Below, piece by piece: positions 1-6,370 of a stretch of DNA of 7,876 bases. Below the pieces are notes generated by a model. It was given only the letters and a program-made list of their open reading frames with translations, was not told the origin of the DNA and did not search any database. The stretch spans positions 1 to 7,876 of the forward strand of contig JAEWBL010000215.1 of NCBI GenBank assembly GCA_023391175.1. The letters are read 5' to 3'. Both the position numbers and the translations under genes were made by a program. The first letter of the stretch is position 1. Each line of letters starts with the position of its first letter. The DNA is from Pseudomonadota bacterium (lineage in GTDB: Bacteria > Pseudomonadota > Alphaproteobacteria > Rhizobiales > Xanthobacteraceae).

Positions 1-66
1 GGAAAGACCTGAGTGCCACGGGCCCGCACTGGATGGACGCCGCCGAGGGCACGGCCGCCCGGCCCT

Positions 67-1056
67 TCAGTCGGCCACGGTCTGCAGATAGGACGGGACG
101 GGGATCGGCTTGCCCTTGGCGGTGATCTCGAAGCGGCCGAGCCAGCGCTCGACAGCGTCCCTGAGATGGGATTCGAGCGCCTTCGCGGCCTGTTCCGGCT
201 GGGCATCCAGCAGCAGATCGATGATCCCGATGTGCTCGTCCAGGGCCGCCACGATCAGCCGGATGGGGATCCCCAGGAATGGATCGAAGAGGTGACGGGT
301 GGGGCCGAACAGCAGGTGCGTGCGCTTCAGGGCGCGCATGATCTCCGGGTTCTCGCAATAGCCGAGCAGCGTGATGTGAAGGTCGGTTTCCGCCTCATCG
401 AAGCGCGTGCTGCTGATGGGCGTCTGGGCGCGGGTGGCGAGGATGCGGGCGCGCATGTCCGCGAGCACGGTGGCAGGCACGTGAGGGGCCGCCTGGCGCA
501 GGGCAGCCGGCTCCAGTAGGCAGCGCAGTTCGTAGAGATGGCGGATGCGATCCGGCGTCATCTGCTCGGCGATCCAGTGGCCAGCGTGATCCTTGGCGAT
601 GAGGCCGACGCCGTGCATCCGCGCCAGCAAATCCCGCGTCACCGTCCGGCTGACGCCGAAATGCTCCGCCAGGCGCAGTTCGTTCAGCCGCACCGAGCCG
701 AACAGGGTGCGTACGAACAATTCCTGCTCGACCTCCTGATACATGCGCTCCCACTGCCGGGGTGCCGACACGTCCACCGGATCGAGCACCGCGGTGTCGG
801 AGGCTTCGCCGCCGGGAACCCGGTAGCCGCGCCCTTCGAGCGGCTCCACCACGCCATCCTCGCGCAGCCGCTCCAGCGCCTGGCGCGCCGGCGACCGGCT
901 GATGCCGAAAGCGCGGACCACCTCCGCCTCCAGCAGGCGCTCGCCGGGACGGATCTGGCCGGCGGCGATCATCTCGCGGAGCTGGAGATAGGTCCGATCC
1001 TGGAGGGAGCCGCCCGCCGCGGCATCAGCGTCCTTGCCGGTTCTTGCGTCCCCCAT
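67..1056 (-). CDS. GntR-family regulator with two winged-HTH domains and an FCD ligand domain
   Basis: Likely a dimeric, ligand-responsive cytoplasmic repressor of the divergent operon. The 329-residue protein has a GntR winged HTH at about residues 19-80 (recognition part FGISRSPARQALERL, wing EGRGYRV). A second winged-HTH-like segment spans about 104-162 (LAEHFGVSRTVTRDLL). An all-helical FCD domain covers about 170-305. FCD metal or ligand residues are probably E223, H227, H275 and H297; the two last His are 22 residues apart, as is usual in FCD proteins, while the first position is Glu instead of the usual Asp. Ordinary FadR-type members are about 220-250 residues with one HTH, so the extra domain explains the length. 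The ATG at 1056 was chosen because GGAGGA (1069-1074) and GGAGC (1062-1066) precede it on the minus strand. Extending the frame to 1296 would run through the operator and into the neighbouring gene. The family call is firm; the target and effector are inferred. Confidence 0.92.
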   Translation of the reverse strand: MGDARTGKDADAAAGGSLQDRTYLQLREMIAAGQIRPGERLLEAEVVRAFGISRSPARQALERLREDGVVEPLEGRGYRVPGGEASDTAVLDPVDVSAPRQWERMYQEVEQELFVRTLFGSVRLNELRLAEHFGVSRTVTRDLLARMHGVGLIAKDHAGHWIAEQMTPDRIRHLYELRCLLEPAALRQAAPHVPATVLADMRARILATRAQTPISSTRFDEAETDLHITLLGYCENPEIMRALKRTHLLFGPTRHLFDPFLGIPIRLIVAALDEHIGIIDLLLDAQPEQAAKALESHLRDAVERWLGRFEITAKGKPIPVPSYLQTVAD

Positions 1057-1138
1057 GGCCTGCTCCGTTCCTCCGGGCCCTGCGCGGCATAGCCCGCGCC
1101 TATCGGCAGCGACGATCCGTTGCAAGAGGCCCGCGCCC

Positions 1139-1167
1139 TTGACAGGGACAGTCGCATGGCATCTAAC
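1139..1167 (+). promoter_or_regulatory. Predicted sigma-70-type promoter of the five-gene operon
   Basis: A perfect TTGACA -35 hexamer (1139-1144) is followed by a 17-base spacer and TCTAAC (1162-1167), which matches four of six bases of the -10 consensus. Transcription would begin near 1173-1176, leaving a leader of about 50 bases before the GTG at 1223. The expected start falls inside the left arm of the inverted repeat at 1170-1199, an arrangement suited to repression by blocking polymerase. It is predicted from sequence only; no start site has been mapped. Confidence 0.6.
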
Positions 1168-1169
1168 AT

Positions 1170-1199
1170 AAAACGTACTTTGAATCCAAAGTACGTTTT
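1170..1199. promoter_or_regulatory. Perfect 13-bp inverted repeat, probable operator
   Basis: The left arm AAAACGTACTTTG (1170-1182) and right arm CAAAGTACGTTTT (1187-1199) are exact reverse complements around the spacer AATC. The element is A+T-rich inside a very G+C-rich region and sits between a GntR-type regulator gene and the divergent operon, three bases after the -10 hexamer. Each arm also contains GTAC and ACGT, so each could be a half-site or a subsite of its own. The likely ligand is the adjacent tandem-HTH regulator, acting on the operon and perhaps on itself. I saw no second copy of the arm elsewhere in the window. A 5'-end RNA hairpin is possible, but the place and symmetry favour a protein-binding site. 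Confidence 0.75.
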
Positions 1200-1222
1200 G
1201 GCCGCACCTCAGGACAGCCAGA

Positions 1223-2413
1223 GTGATCTTCCCGAACGCGCCCATCACCTGCGTCGAGGACCTCCGCCGCCTGGCCGCGCGCCGGGTGCCGCGCATGTTC
1301 TACGACTACGTGGATTGCGGCTCCTGGACCGGCGCGACCTATCGGGCGAATGAGGTAGACCTTGCCGCCATTCGCCTGCGCCAGCGCGTGGGCATCGACA
1401 TCTCCCGGCGCAATCTCCCCAGCCGCATGCTGGGCGAGGATGTCGCGATGCCGGTTGCGCTCGCCCCCACCGGTCTTGCGGGGATGCAGTGGGCGGACGG
1501 GGAAATCCTCGCCGCGCGCGCCGCCGAGCGGTTCGGCGTCCCCTTCACTCTGTCCACCGTCAGCGTGTGCTCCATCGAGGATGTGGCCGCACACACCTCG
1601 CGCCCCTTCTGGTTCCAGCTCTATCTGATGAAGGATCGCGCCTTCATGGAGCGGCTGGTCGCCCGCGCCCGCGATGCCGGCTGCTCGGCGCTGGTGCTCA
1701 CCATGGATTTGCCGGTGCAGGGCCAGCGCCACCTCGACATCAGGAACGGGCTCTCGACCCCGCCGCGCCCCACGCTGCGCAATCTCGTCAACCTCGCCAC
1801 CAAGCCGCGCTGGTGCCTGAACATGGCGCGGACCGAGCGGCGCACCTTCCGCAATATCGTGGGCCACGTGGATGGGGTGAGCGATGCCTCCTCCCTCGCC
1901 CACTGGGTGTCCGAGCAGTTCGACCAGACCCTCAGCTGGGAGCATGTGCGGTGGCTGCGGCGCATCTGGGACCGCAAGCTCATCGTGAAGGGCATCATGG
2001 ACCCGGAGGATGCCCGCGCCGCCGCCCGCGCGGGGGCGGATGCCATCGTCGTGTCCAACCACGGCGGTCGCCAGCTGGACGGGGCGCCCTCCAGCATTAC
2101 CGCCCTGCCGGCCATCGCCGAGGCGGTGGGCGCGCGCACCGAAGTGCTGTTCGATGGCGGCGTCCGCTCGGGGCAGGATGTGCTGAAGGCGCTGGCGCTG
2201 GGCGCCGGCGGCGTGCTCATCGGCCGGGCGTTCCTCTATGGCCTCGGGGCCATGGGCGAGGCGGGGGTGACGCGCTGCCTCGAACTCATCCGCCGGGAAC
2301 TCGACCTCACCATGGCGCTCTGCGGCATCACGGACACCGCCGACGCCGCGCGCGCATTGATGGACGCGCCCGCTTTTCGCGAACCCGCCGCGCGCCTGGC
2401 GGCACCCGTCTGA
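1223..2413 (+). CDS. FMN-dependent alpha-hydroxy acid oxidase/dehydrogenase (LldD-like)
   Basis: Oxidises a 2-hydroxy acid to the 2-oxo acid using FMN; L-lactate is the most likely substrate by resemblance, with glycolate, mandelate or another hydroxy acid possible. The 396-residue TIM-barrel protein keeps the family's active site, by my alignment to glycolate oxidase from memory: Y29 (in YDYVD), Y134 (QLYLMKD), D162 (TMDLP), K256 (IVKGI), and H280 and R283 in SNHGGRQLD. The flavin phosphate loop is visible as DGGVRSG (311-317) and IGRAFLYG (333-340). No signal peptide is seen; LldD-type enzymes usually sit on the inner membrane face and pass electrons to the respiratory chain. The start is GTG, with AGGA at 1211-1214 eight bases upstream; the next in-frame ATG (codon 25) would remove the start of the conserved N-terminal region. 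It is the first gene of the operon, just after the promoter and operator. Confidence 0.93.
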   Translation: MIFPNAPITCVEDLRRLAARRVPRMFYDYVDCGSWTGATYRANEVDLAAIRLRQRVGIDISRRNLPSRMLGEDVAMPVALAPTGLAGMQWADGEILAARAAERFGVPFTLSTVSVCSIEDVAAHTSRPFWFQLYLMKDRAFMERLVARARDAGCSALVLTMDLPVQGQRHLDIRNGLSTPPRPTLRNLVNLATKPRWCLNMARTERRTFRNIVGHVDGVSDASSLAHWVSEQFDQTLSWEHVRWLRRIWDRKLIVKGIMDPEDARAAARAGADAIVVSNHGGRQLDGAPSSITALPAIAEAVGARTEVLFDGGVRSGQDVLKALALGAGGVLIGRAFLYGLGAMGEAGVTRCLELIRRELDLTMALCGITDTADAARALMDAPAFREPAARLAAPV

Positions 2414-2459
2414 CCGACATGCCCCGCACGCCGGGGCCCGCGACCACAGGAGACGACCG

Positions 2460-3224
2460 ATGTTCGGCAAGTATCAGATGCACCCCGGCAGCGGGGTCAA
2501 CCCGCCTTATTCCCCGGCCTATCCGGTGGAGTGGGAATGCGCGCTGCGCACGCTGGAGGTGATGACCCGCGTCGATCCCGCGAAAACGCGGGCGCTGCTC
2601 GCGGACACGCCGTTCGAGCTGGTGAACGACCGCGTCGCCTTCCGCTTCATGGCCTCGCCGGGCCATACCTTGTCTCTCCATCAGGGCCGCATGTTCGACC
2701 TGATGGTGACGGTGGCGGTCCGCTATGAGGATCTGTTCACCCAGACGCACATCTACATGTACTGCTCCGACCCCATGGGCATCGCGGCCGGCCGCGAACT
2801 GTTCGGCTACACCAAGAAAGACTGCACCTATCGCTTCGACGAGGCCGAGAGCGGCGCCATTGAAAGCGCGGTGATCCGGCGCGGCGTGCCACTCGCGGAG
2901 GTCTCGTTCACGCCCGATCCGCAAGCTCCCATCGTGCGCCTCGTGGACGGCGCGGAGCAGCCCGGTGGCGAGATCCATGTGCGCCGTCTGCCGCACCCCG
3001 AGCGGCTGGAGACGGCCTATGCCGATGTCGTCTACCGCCGCACGCCGATTGCCTATTCCGCGCCTGTCGCCGGCCGCGCGGTCATGAACCTGCACGAAAG
3101 CGCCTTCGATCCGCTGACCGAGCTGGAGCCGGAAGTCCTCTCCGCGCAGTTCATGGTCTCCGACGTGTACGGCGGCGGTTTCGCGGTGGAGGACCGTCGT
3201 CTGCTCAAGCGGCTCATTCCCTGA
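2460..3224 (+). CDS. Acetoacetate decarboxylase-fold (ADC family) protein
   Basis: A 254-residue cytoplasmic protein of the acetoacetate decarboxylase family, close to the usual length. The signature GRELFGYTKK (111-120) matches the GRELxxYPKK segment of clostridial acetoacetate decarboxylase, so K119 would be the Schiff-base lysine and K120 its neighbour that lowers the pKa. Thr118 replaces the usual Pro. By my rough alignment from memory, the catalytic Glu61 and Glu76 correspond to R62 and D80, so true decarboxylation of acetoacetate is doubtful. Related family members carry out other imine chemistry such as aldol or dehydration steps. AGGAGA (2448-2453) lies six bases before the ATG, and the gene begins 46 bases after the FMN oxidase, indicating co-transcription. 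The role could be decarboxylation or another lysine-imine step on a keto-acid intermediate of the operon's pathway. Family is fairly sure; reaction is not known. Confidence 0.85.
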   Translation: MFGKYQMHPGSGVNPPYSPAYPVEWECALRTLEVMTRVDPAKTRALLADTPFELVNDRVAFRFMASPGHTLSLHQGRMFDLMVTVAVRYEDLFTQTHIYMYCSDPMGIAAGRELFGYTKKDCTYRFDEAESGAIESAVIRRGVPLAEVSFTPDPQAPIVRLVDGAEQPGGEIHVRRLPHPERLETAYADVVYRRTPIAYSAPVAGRAVMNLHESAFDPLTELEPEVLSAQFMVSDVYGGGFAVEDRRLLKRLIP

Positions 3225-3260
3225 GCTGCCCCCAGAACAAGAACGAAGGGAGGATTATCC

Positions 3261-4523
3261 ATGACCCGAAAGACAGACGAGACCATCGCCCGGCTCCGAC
3301 GCCCGCCATCGCTCTCCCGCCGGGCCGTGGTGGCCGCTGGCGCGCTGATGCTGGCGATGCCGGGGCTCGCCGCCGCGCAGGACCAGAAGACGATCAAGAT
3401 CGGCGTGCTCACCGACATGTCCAGCCTCTATGCGGACGTGACCGGCAAGGGCTCGGTGGTCGCGACCCAGATGGCGGTCGAGGACTTCAACGCGGCCGGC
3501 AAGCCGCTCAAGGTGGAGGTTATCGGGGCCGACCACCAGAACAAGGCTGATGTCGCCGCCGGCATCGCCCGCAAGTGGTTCGACACCGAGGGTGTCGACA
3601 TGATCGTGGACGTGCCGAACTCGGCCGTTGCGCTTGCCGTGGCCGCCATCGCCCGCGAGAAGAACAAGGTAATGATCGCCTCCGGCCCCTCCTCCTCGGA
3701 CCTCACCGGAAAGGCCTGCTCGCCCAGTACCGTGCACTGGACCTACGACACCTATGCCCTCGCCACCGGCGCCGCCACCGCGGTGGTGGAATCCGGCGGC
3801 AAGAACTGGTTCACGCTCACCGCGGACTACGCCTTCGGCCATGCCATGGAGCAGGACGTCCGCAACGTAGTCGCCCGCACCGGCGGCAAGGTGATCGGCG
3901 GCGTCCGTGCCCCGCTGAACACGCAGGATTTCTCATCTTTCCTGTTGCAGGCGCAGGCGTCCGGCGCGCAGGTGGTCGGCCTCATTAACGCCGGCGGCGA
4001 CACCATCAATTCCATCAAGCAGGCGGTGGAGTTCGGCATTCCGCAGGGCGGCCAGCGCCTGGTGGCCACCGTGCTCTACGTCACCGACGTGCATTCGCTG
4101 GGGCTGAAGGTGGCTCAGGGGCTCCAGTTCACGGAATCCTTCTACTGGGACCTGAACGAGGGCACCCGCGCCTGGACCAAGCGCTTCGCGCCCCGCAACG
4201 ACGGGCGCTATCCCAGCGCGTTGCACGCCGGGGCCTATGCCTCGACGCTGCACTATCTCAAGGCCGTATCCGCCGTTGGCGCGGCCACGGACGGCGTGGC
4301 CGTGGTGGACAAGATGAAGGCTTTGCCCACCGACGATCCGCTGTTCGGCAAGGGCTCGATCCGTATCGATGGCCGCAAGATTCACCCGATGTTCCTGTTT
4401 CAGGTCAAGACGCCAGCCGAGTCCAAGTATCCGTGGGACTACTACACGGTGGTGAAGTCCATTCCGCCGGAGCAGGTGTGGCGTCCGCTGTCGGAAGGCG
4501 GCTGTTCGCTGGTCAAGTCGTGA
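3261..4523 (+). CDS. ABC-type solute-binding protein, LivK/Peripla_BP_6 family, exported
   Basis: A periplasmic receptor that would deliver a small solute to an ABC importer of the branched-chain amino acid type. The 420-residue precursor has an N-terminal export signal with twin arginines (SLSRRAVVAAGALML, 17-31), ending at AAA/QDQ near residue 39, so Tat export is possible though the match after RR is loose. The mature start TIKIGVLTDMSSLYADVTG is typical of type I periplasmic binding proteins. Further family marks are HWTYDTYALATG (159-170), TADYAFGH (187-194) and NAGGDTINSIKQA (243-255). Two Cys (153 and 415) could form a disulphide. An excellent ribosome site GGGAGG (3248-3253) lies seven bases before the ATG. 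No permease or ATPase gene is in the window, so partners must lie elsewhere. Members of this family bind amino acids, amides, aromatic acids and other carboxylates; the ligand here cannot be read from sequence. Confidence 0.92.
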   Translation: MTRKTDETIARLRRPPSLSRRAVVAAGALMLAMPGLAAAQDQKTIKIGVLTDMSSLYADVTGKGSVVATQMAVEDFNAAGKPLKVEVIGADHQNKADVAAGIARKWFDTEGVDMIVDVPNSAVALAVAAIAREKNKVMIASGPSSSDLTGKACSPSTVHWTYDTYALATGAATAVVESGGKNWFTLTADYAFGHAMEQDVRNVVARTGGKVIGGVRAPLNTQDFSSFLLQAQASGAQVVGLINAGGDTINSIKQAVEFGIPQGGQRLVATVLYVTDVHSLGLKVAQGLQFTESFYWDLNEGTRAWTKRFAPRNDGRYPSALHAGAYASTLHYLKAVSAVGAATDGVAVVDKMKALPTDDPLFGKGSIRIDGRKIHPMFLFQVKTPAESKYPWDYYTVVKSIPPEQVWRPLSEGGCSLVKS

Positions 4524-5257
4524 GCGTCGCCCTGGTCACGGGTGGCGGTGGCGGCATCGGGCGCGCCATCGCACTGAAGCTCGCCGCCGCCGGCCACGAC
4601 GTGGCGGTGATCGACCGCGACGTGGCGCTCGGGGCCGAGACGGCGCGGCTGGTCGAGAAGGCTGGAACCGCCGCCCTCTTTCTCGCTGCCGACGTTTCCT
4701 CCCCCGCAGAGGTCGCGGACTTCGTGGCGGAGACCGAAGGGCAGCTCGGCCCCGTCGCCCTCTTCGCGAACAATGCCGGGATCGAGGGCGCTGTCGCGCC
4801 CATCTTCGACTATCCGGACGACGCCTTCGACGCCGTGATGGCGGTGAATGTGCGGGGCGTGTTCCTCGGGCTCAAGCACGTGCTGGCACGGATGAGGCCG
4901 AGAGGAAGGGGGGCTGTCGTCAACACCGCTTCCACCTCCTCCATCCGCGGCCGGCCGGGGCTCGCCGGCTACGTGGCCAGCAAGCACGCCGTGCTCGGCC
5001 TCACCCGCGTCGCTGCTCTGGATGTCGCGGGCACGGCCATCCGGGTCAACGCCGTCCTGCCGGGCCCGGTGGAGACGCGGATGATCCATGCGCTGGACGA
5101 GAAGGCGGCCGCTGCCGGCGGCATTCGGCGGGCGGGGACCGCCGCCTATGGCGCGCCGGAGGATGTGGCGGCGGTGGTCGCCTTCCTCCTCTCGCCGGCG
5201 GCCGCCCACGTCAACGGCGCCGCCTGGACCATCGATGCCGGCGCCACGGTGCCCTGA
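4520..5257 (+). CDS. Short-chain dehydrogenase/reductase, NAD-type
   Basis: A 245-residue classical SDR that oxidises a secondary alcohol or reduces a ketone in the cytoplasm. The Rossmann motif TGGGGGIG is at residues 7-14, NNAG at 84-87, and the catalytic set is N110, S138, Y151 and K155 (YVASK). Asp32 at the end of the second strand (VIDRD) favours NAD(H) over NADP(H), fitting a catabolic oxidation. The GTG start at 4520 shares four bases (GTGA) with the stop of the binding-protein gene, which predicts translational coupling; only a distant GGAAGG (4493-4498) serves as a ribosome site. An in-frame ATG at 4433 was rejected because it adds 29 residues with no SDR character inside the upstream gene. 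Followed by an FAH-family gene, it recalls 2-keto-3-deoxy-sugar-acid dehydrogenases (rhamnonate or fuconate routes), but substrate is an inference. Confidence 0.92.
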   Translation: MSVALVTGGGGGIGRAIALKLAAAGHDVAVIDRDVALGAETARLVEKAGTAALFLAADVSSPAEVADFVAETEGQLGPVALFANNAGIEGAVAPIFDYPDDAFDAVMAVNVRGVFLGLKHVLARMRPRGRGAVVNTASTSSIRGRPGLAGYVASKHAVLGLTRVAALDVAGTAIRVNAVLPGPVETRMIHALDEKAAAAGGIRRAGTAAYGAPEDVAAVVAFLLSPAAAHVNGAAWTIDAGATVP

Positions 5258-5293
5258 TCCCCCTGTCAGCCCTTCCCAATCCGAGGATGTCTC

Positions 5294-6139
5294 ATGAAGC
5301 TCTGTCGCTATGGCGCGCCGGGCGCCGAGATGCCAGCGCTCGTCGACCGCGATGGCCGGATGCGCGATCTCTCCGGCGTCTGTGCGGATATCGGCCCGCG
5401 CGAACTGTCCGCCGAGGGGCTCGCCTCCCTTGCTGCGATCGATCCCGCCACTCTGCCGGTGGTCGAGGGCCGGCCGCGCCTCGGCGTGCCGTTCACCGGC
5501 ATGACCAAGTTCATCTGCATCGGCCTGAACTATTCGGACCACGCGGCGGAAGCGGGCATGGCGGTGCCGGGCGAGCCCATCATCTTCCTCAAGGCGCCAT
5601 CCGCGCTGTCCGGCCCTGACGATCCCATCATCGCGCCGCCGCACGCGACGAAGCTCGATTGGGAGGTGGAACTCGGCGTGGTCATCGGCACCACTGCCCG
5701 TTACGTGGACGAGGCGCAGGCGCTCGATCACGTCGCCGGCTATTGCGTGGTGAATGACGTGTCGGAGCGCGCCTTCCAGATGCAGTCGTCCCAATGGGAC
5801 AAGGGCAAGGGCTGCGACACGTTCGGCCCTGTCGGGCCGTTCCTCGTGACCAAAGACGAGGTGCCGGATCCGCAGGACCTCGACATGCGGCTCGACGTGA
5901 ACGGCCGGCGCATGCAGGCCGGCAACACGCGCACCATGATCTTCGGCGTGCGCGAACTCGTCGCGTATTGCAGCCGCTACATGACGCTCCTGCCCGGCGA
6001 CATCATCGCCACCGGTACCCCGCCGGGCGTCGGCATGGGGATGAAACCCGGGCCGGTATGGCTGCGCCCGGGGGACGTCGTGGAACTGGAAATCGCCGGG
6101 CTTGGCCGGCAGCGGCAGCAGGTGACCGCCTACAGGTGA
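5294..6139 (+). CDS. Fumarylacetoacetate hydrolase (FAH) family protein
   Basis: A 281-residue cytoplasmic metal-dependent enzyme that would hydrolyse or cleave a diketo or keto acid. It has the short N-terminal segment typical of bacterial members, then the FAH catalytic domain from about residue 70: FICIGLNYSDHAAE (73-86), FLKAPSA (98-104), the metal ligands E124 and E126 (DWEVELGVV) and D155 (VNDVSER), the lid segment DKGKGCDTFGPVGP (169-182) and the loop GTPPGVG (241-247). Such proteins are often labelled ureidoglycolate lyase or 2-hydroxyhepta-diene-dioate isomerase, but that label is not reliable; the family also includes acylpyruvases and 2,4-diketo-3-deoxy-L-rhamnonate and -fuconate hydrolases, which release pyruvate and L-lactate. 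The adjacent NAD-type SDR and the LldD-like oxidase make the last option attractive. GAGGA (5283-5287) lies six bases before the ATG; it is the last gene of the operon. Confidence 0.92.
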   Translation: MKLCRYGAPGAEMPALVDRDGRMRDLSGVCADIGPRELSAEGLASLAAIDPATLPVVEGRPRLGVPFTGMTKFICIGLNYSDHAAEAGMAVPGEPIIFLKAPSALSGPDDPIIAPPHATKLDWEVELGVVIGTTARYVDEAQALDHVAGYCVVNDVSERAFQMQSSQWDKGKGCDTFGPVGPFLVTKDEVPDPQDLDMRLDVNGRRMQAGNTRTMIFGVRELVAYCSRYMTLLPGDIIATGTPPGVGMGMKPGPVWLRPGDVVELEIAGLGRQRQQVTAYR

Positions 6140-6231
6140 GGGGCCGGCCAACCATTGCAAAGCCGATGGTCTGCTCGCCATGTTCCGGCTCAAGCTCGGG
6201 ATGCTTCCTGCGCTCTCCGCCTGCGGGTTGG

Positions 6232-6256
6232 CCCTACTGTCGGCATCGACAGGGGG
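6232..6256. terminator. Hairpin between convergent genes, possible terminator
   Basis: CTGTCG (6237-6242) pairs perfectly with CGACAG (6247-6252) around a GCAT loop, and CCCT (6232-6235) can extend the stem with GGGG (6253-6256) past a bulged A (6236). The hairpin lies in the 231-base spacer between the 3' ends of the FAH gene and the minus-strand SDR gene, where terminators are expected. Only a short T-run (6260-6262) follows on the plus strand and none on the minus strand, so it is not a textbook intrinsic terminator. A weaker hairpin, ACCATTG (6151-6157) with CGATGGT (6164-6170), follows 11 bases after the FAH stop codon. Confidence 0.35.
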
Positions 6257-6370
6257 AAGTTTCCATATATTTCCAGGAGCTTGATGGAAGAATTGAGCGC
6301 CCTCACCCGGCCCCACTTCACCCGTGGCTGATCCTCACCGGCGTCAAGAACGCAGCGCCGGCACAGGCAT

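Noticed and set aside
46..66. Weak hairpin AGGGC/GCCCT just beyond the regulator stop codon
   Set aside because: Five base pairs around an 11-base G+C-rich loop and no T-run in either direction; stems of this kind are common by chance in such DNA.
1057..1296. N-terminal extension of the regulator frame to an ATG at 1296
   Set aside because: It would run across the promoter, the perfect palindrome and the start of the oxidase gene. The extra 80 residues look like antisense composition, and a good ribosome site supports the start at 1056.
1163..2470. 435-codon open frame on the minus strand opposite the oxidase gene
   Set aside because: It is the antisense shadow of a clearly coding gene with a full active site. 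G+C-rich DNA commonly leaves such long frames open, and the translation resembles no family.
1489..2562. 357-codon plus-strand frame inside and past the oxidase gene
   Set aside because: It is an out-of-frame reading of the oxidase, rich in Arg, Ala and Gly. The oxidase frame carries all catalytic motifs without a break.
4433..4519. Earlier ATG start for the operon's SDR
   Set aside because: It lies well inside the binding-protein gene and adds residues with no SDR features. The GTG at 4520 begins directly before the first Rossmann strand and overlaps the upstream stop.
4442..6316. 624-codon open frame on the minus strand opposite the SDR and FAH genes
   Set aside because: It spans two well-identified plus-strand genes and their spacer. 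The translation is rich in His, Arg and Gly without domain motifs, as expected for an antisense frame.
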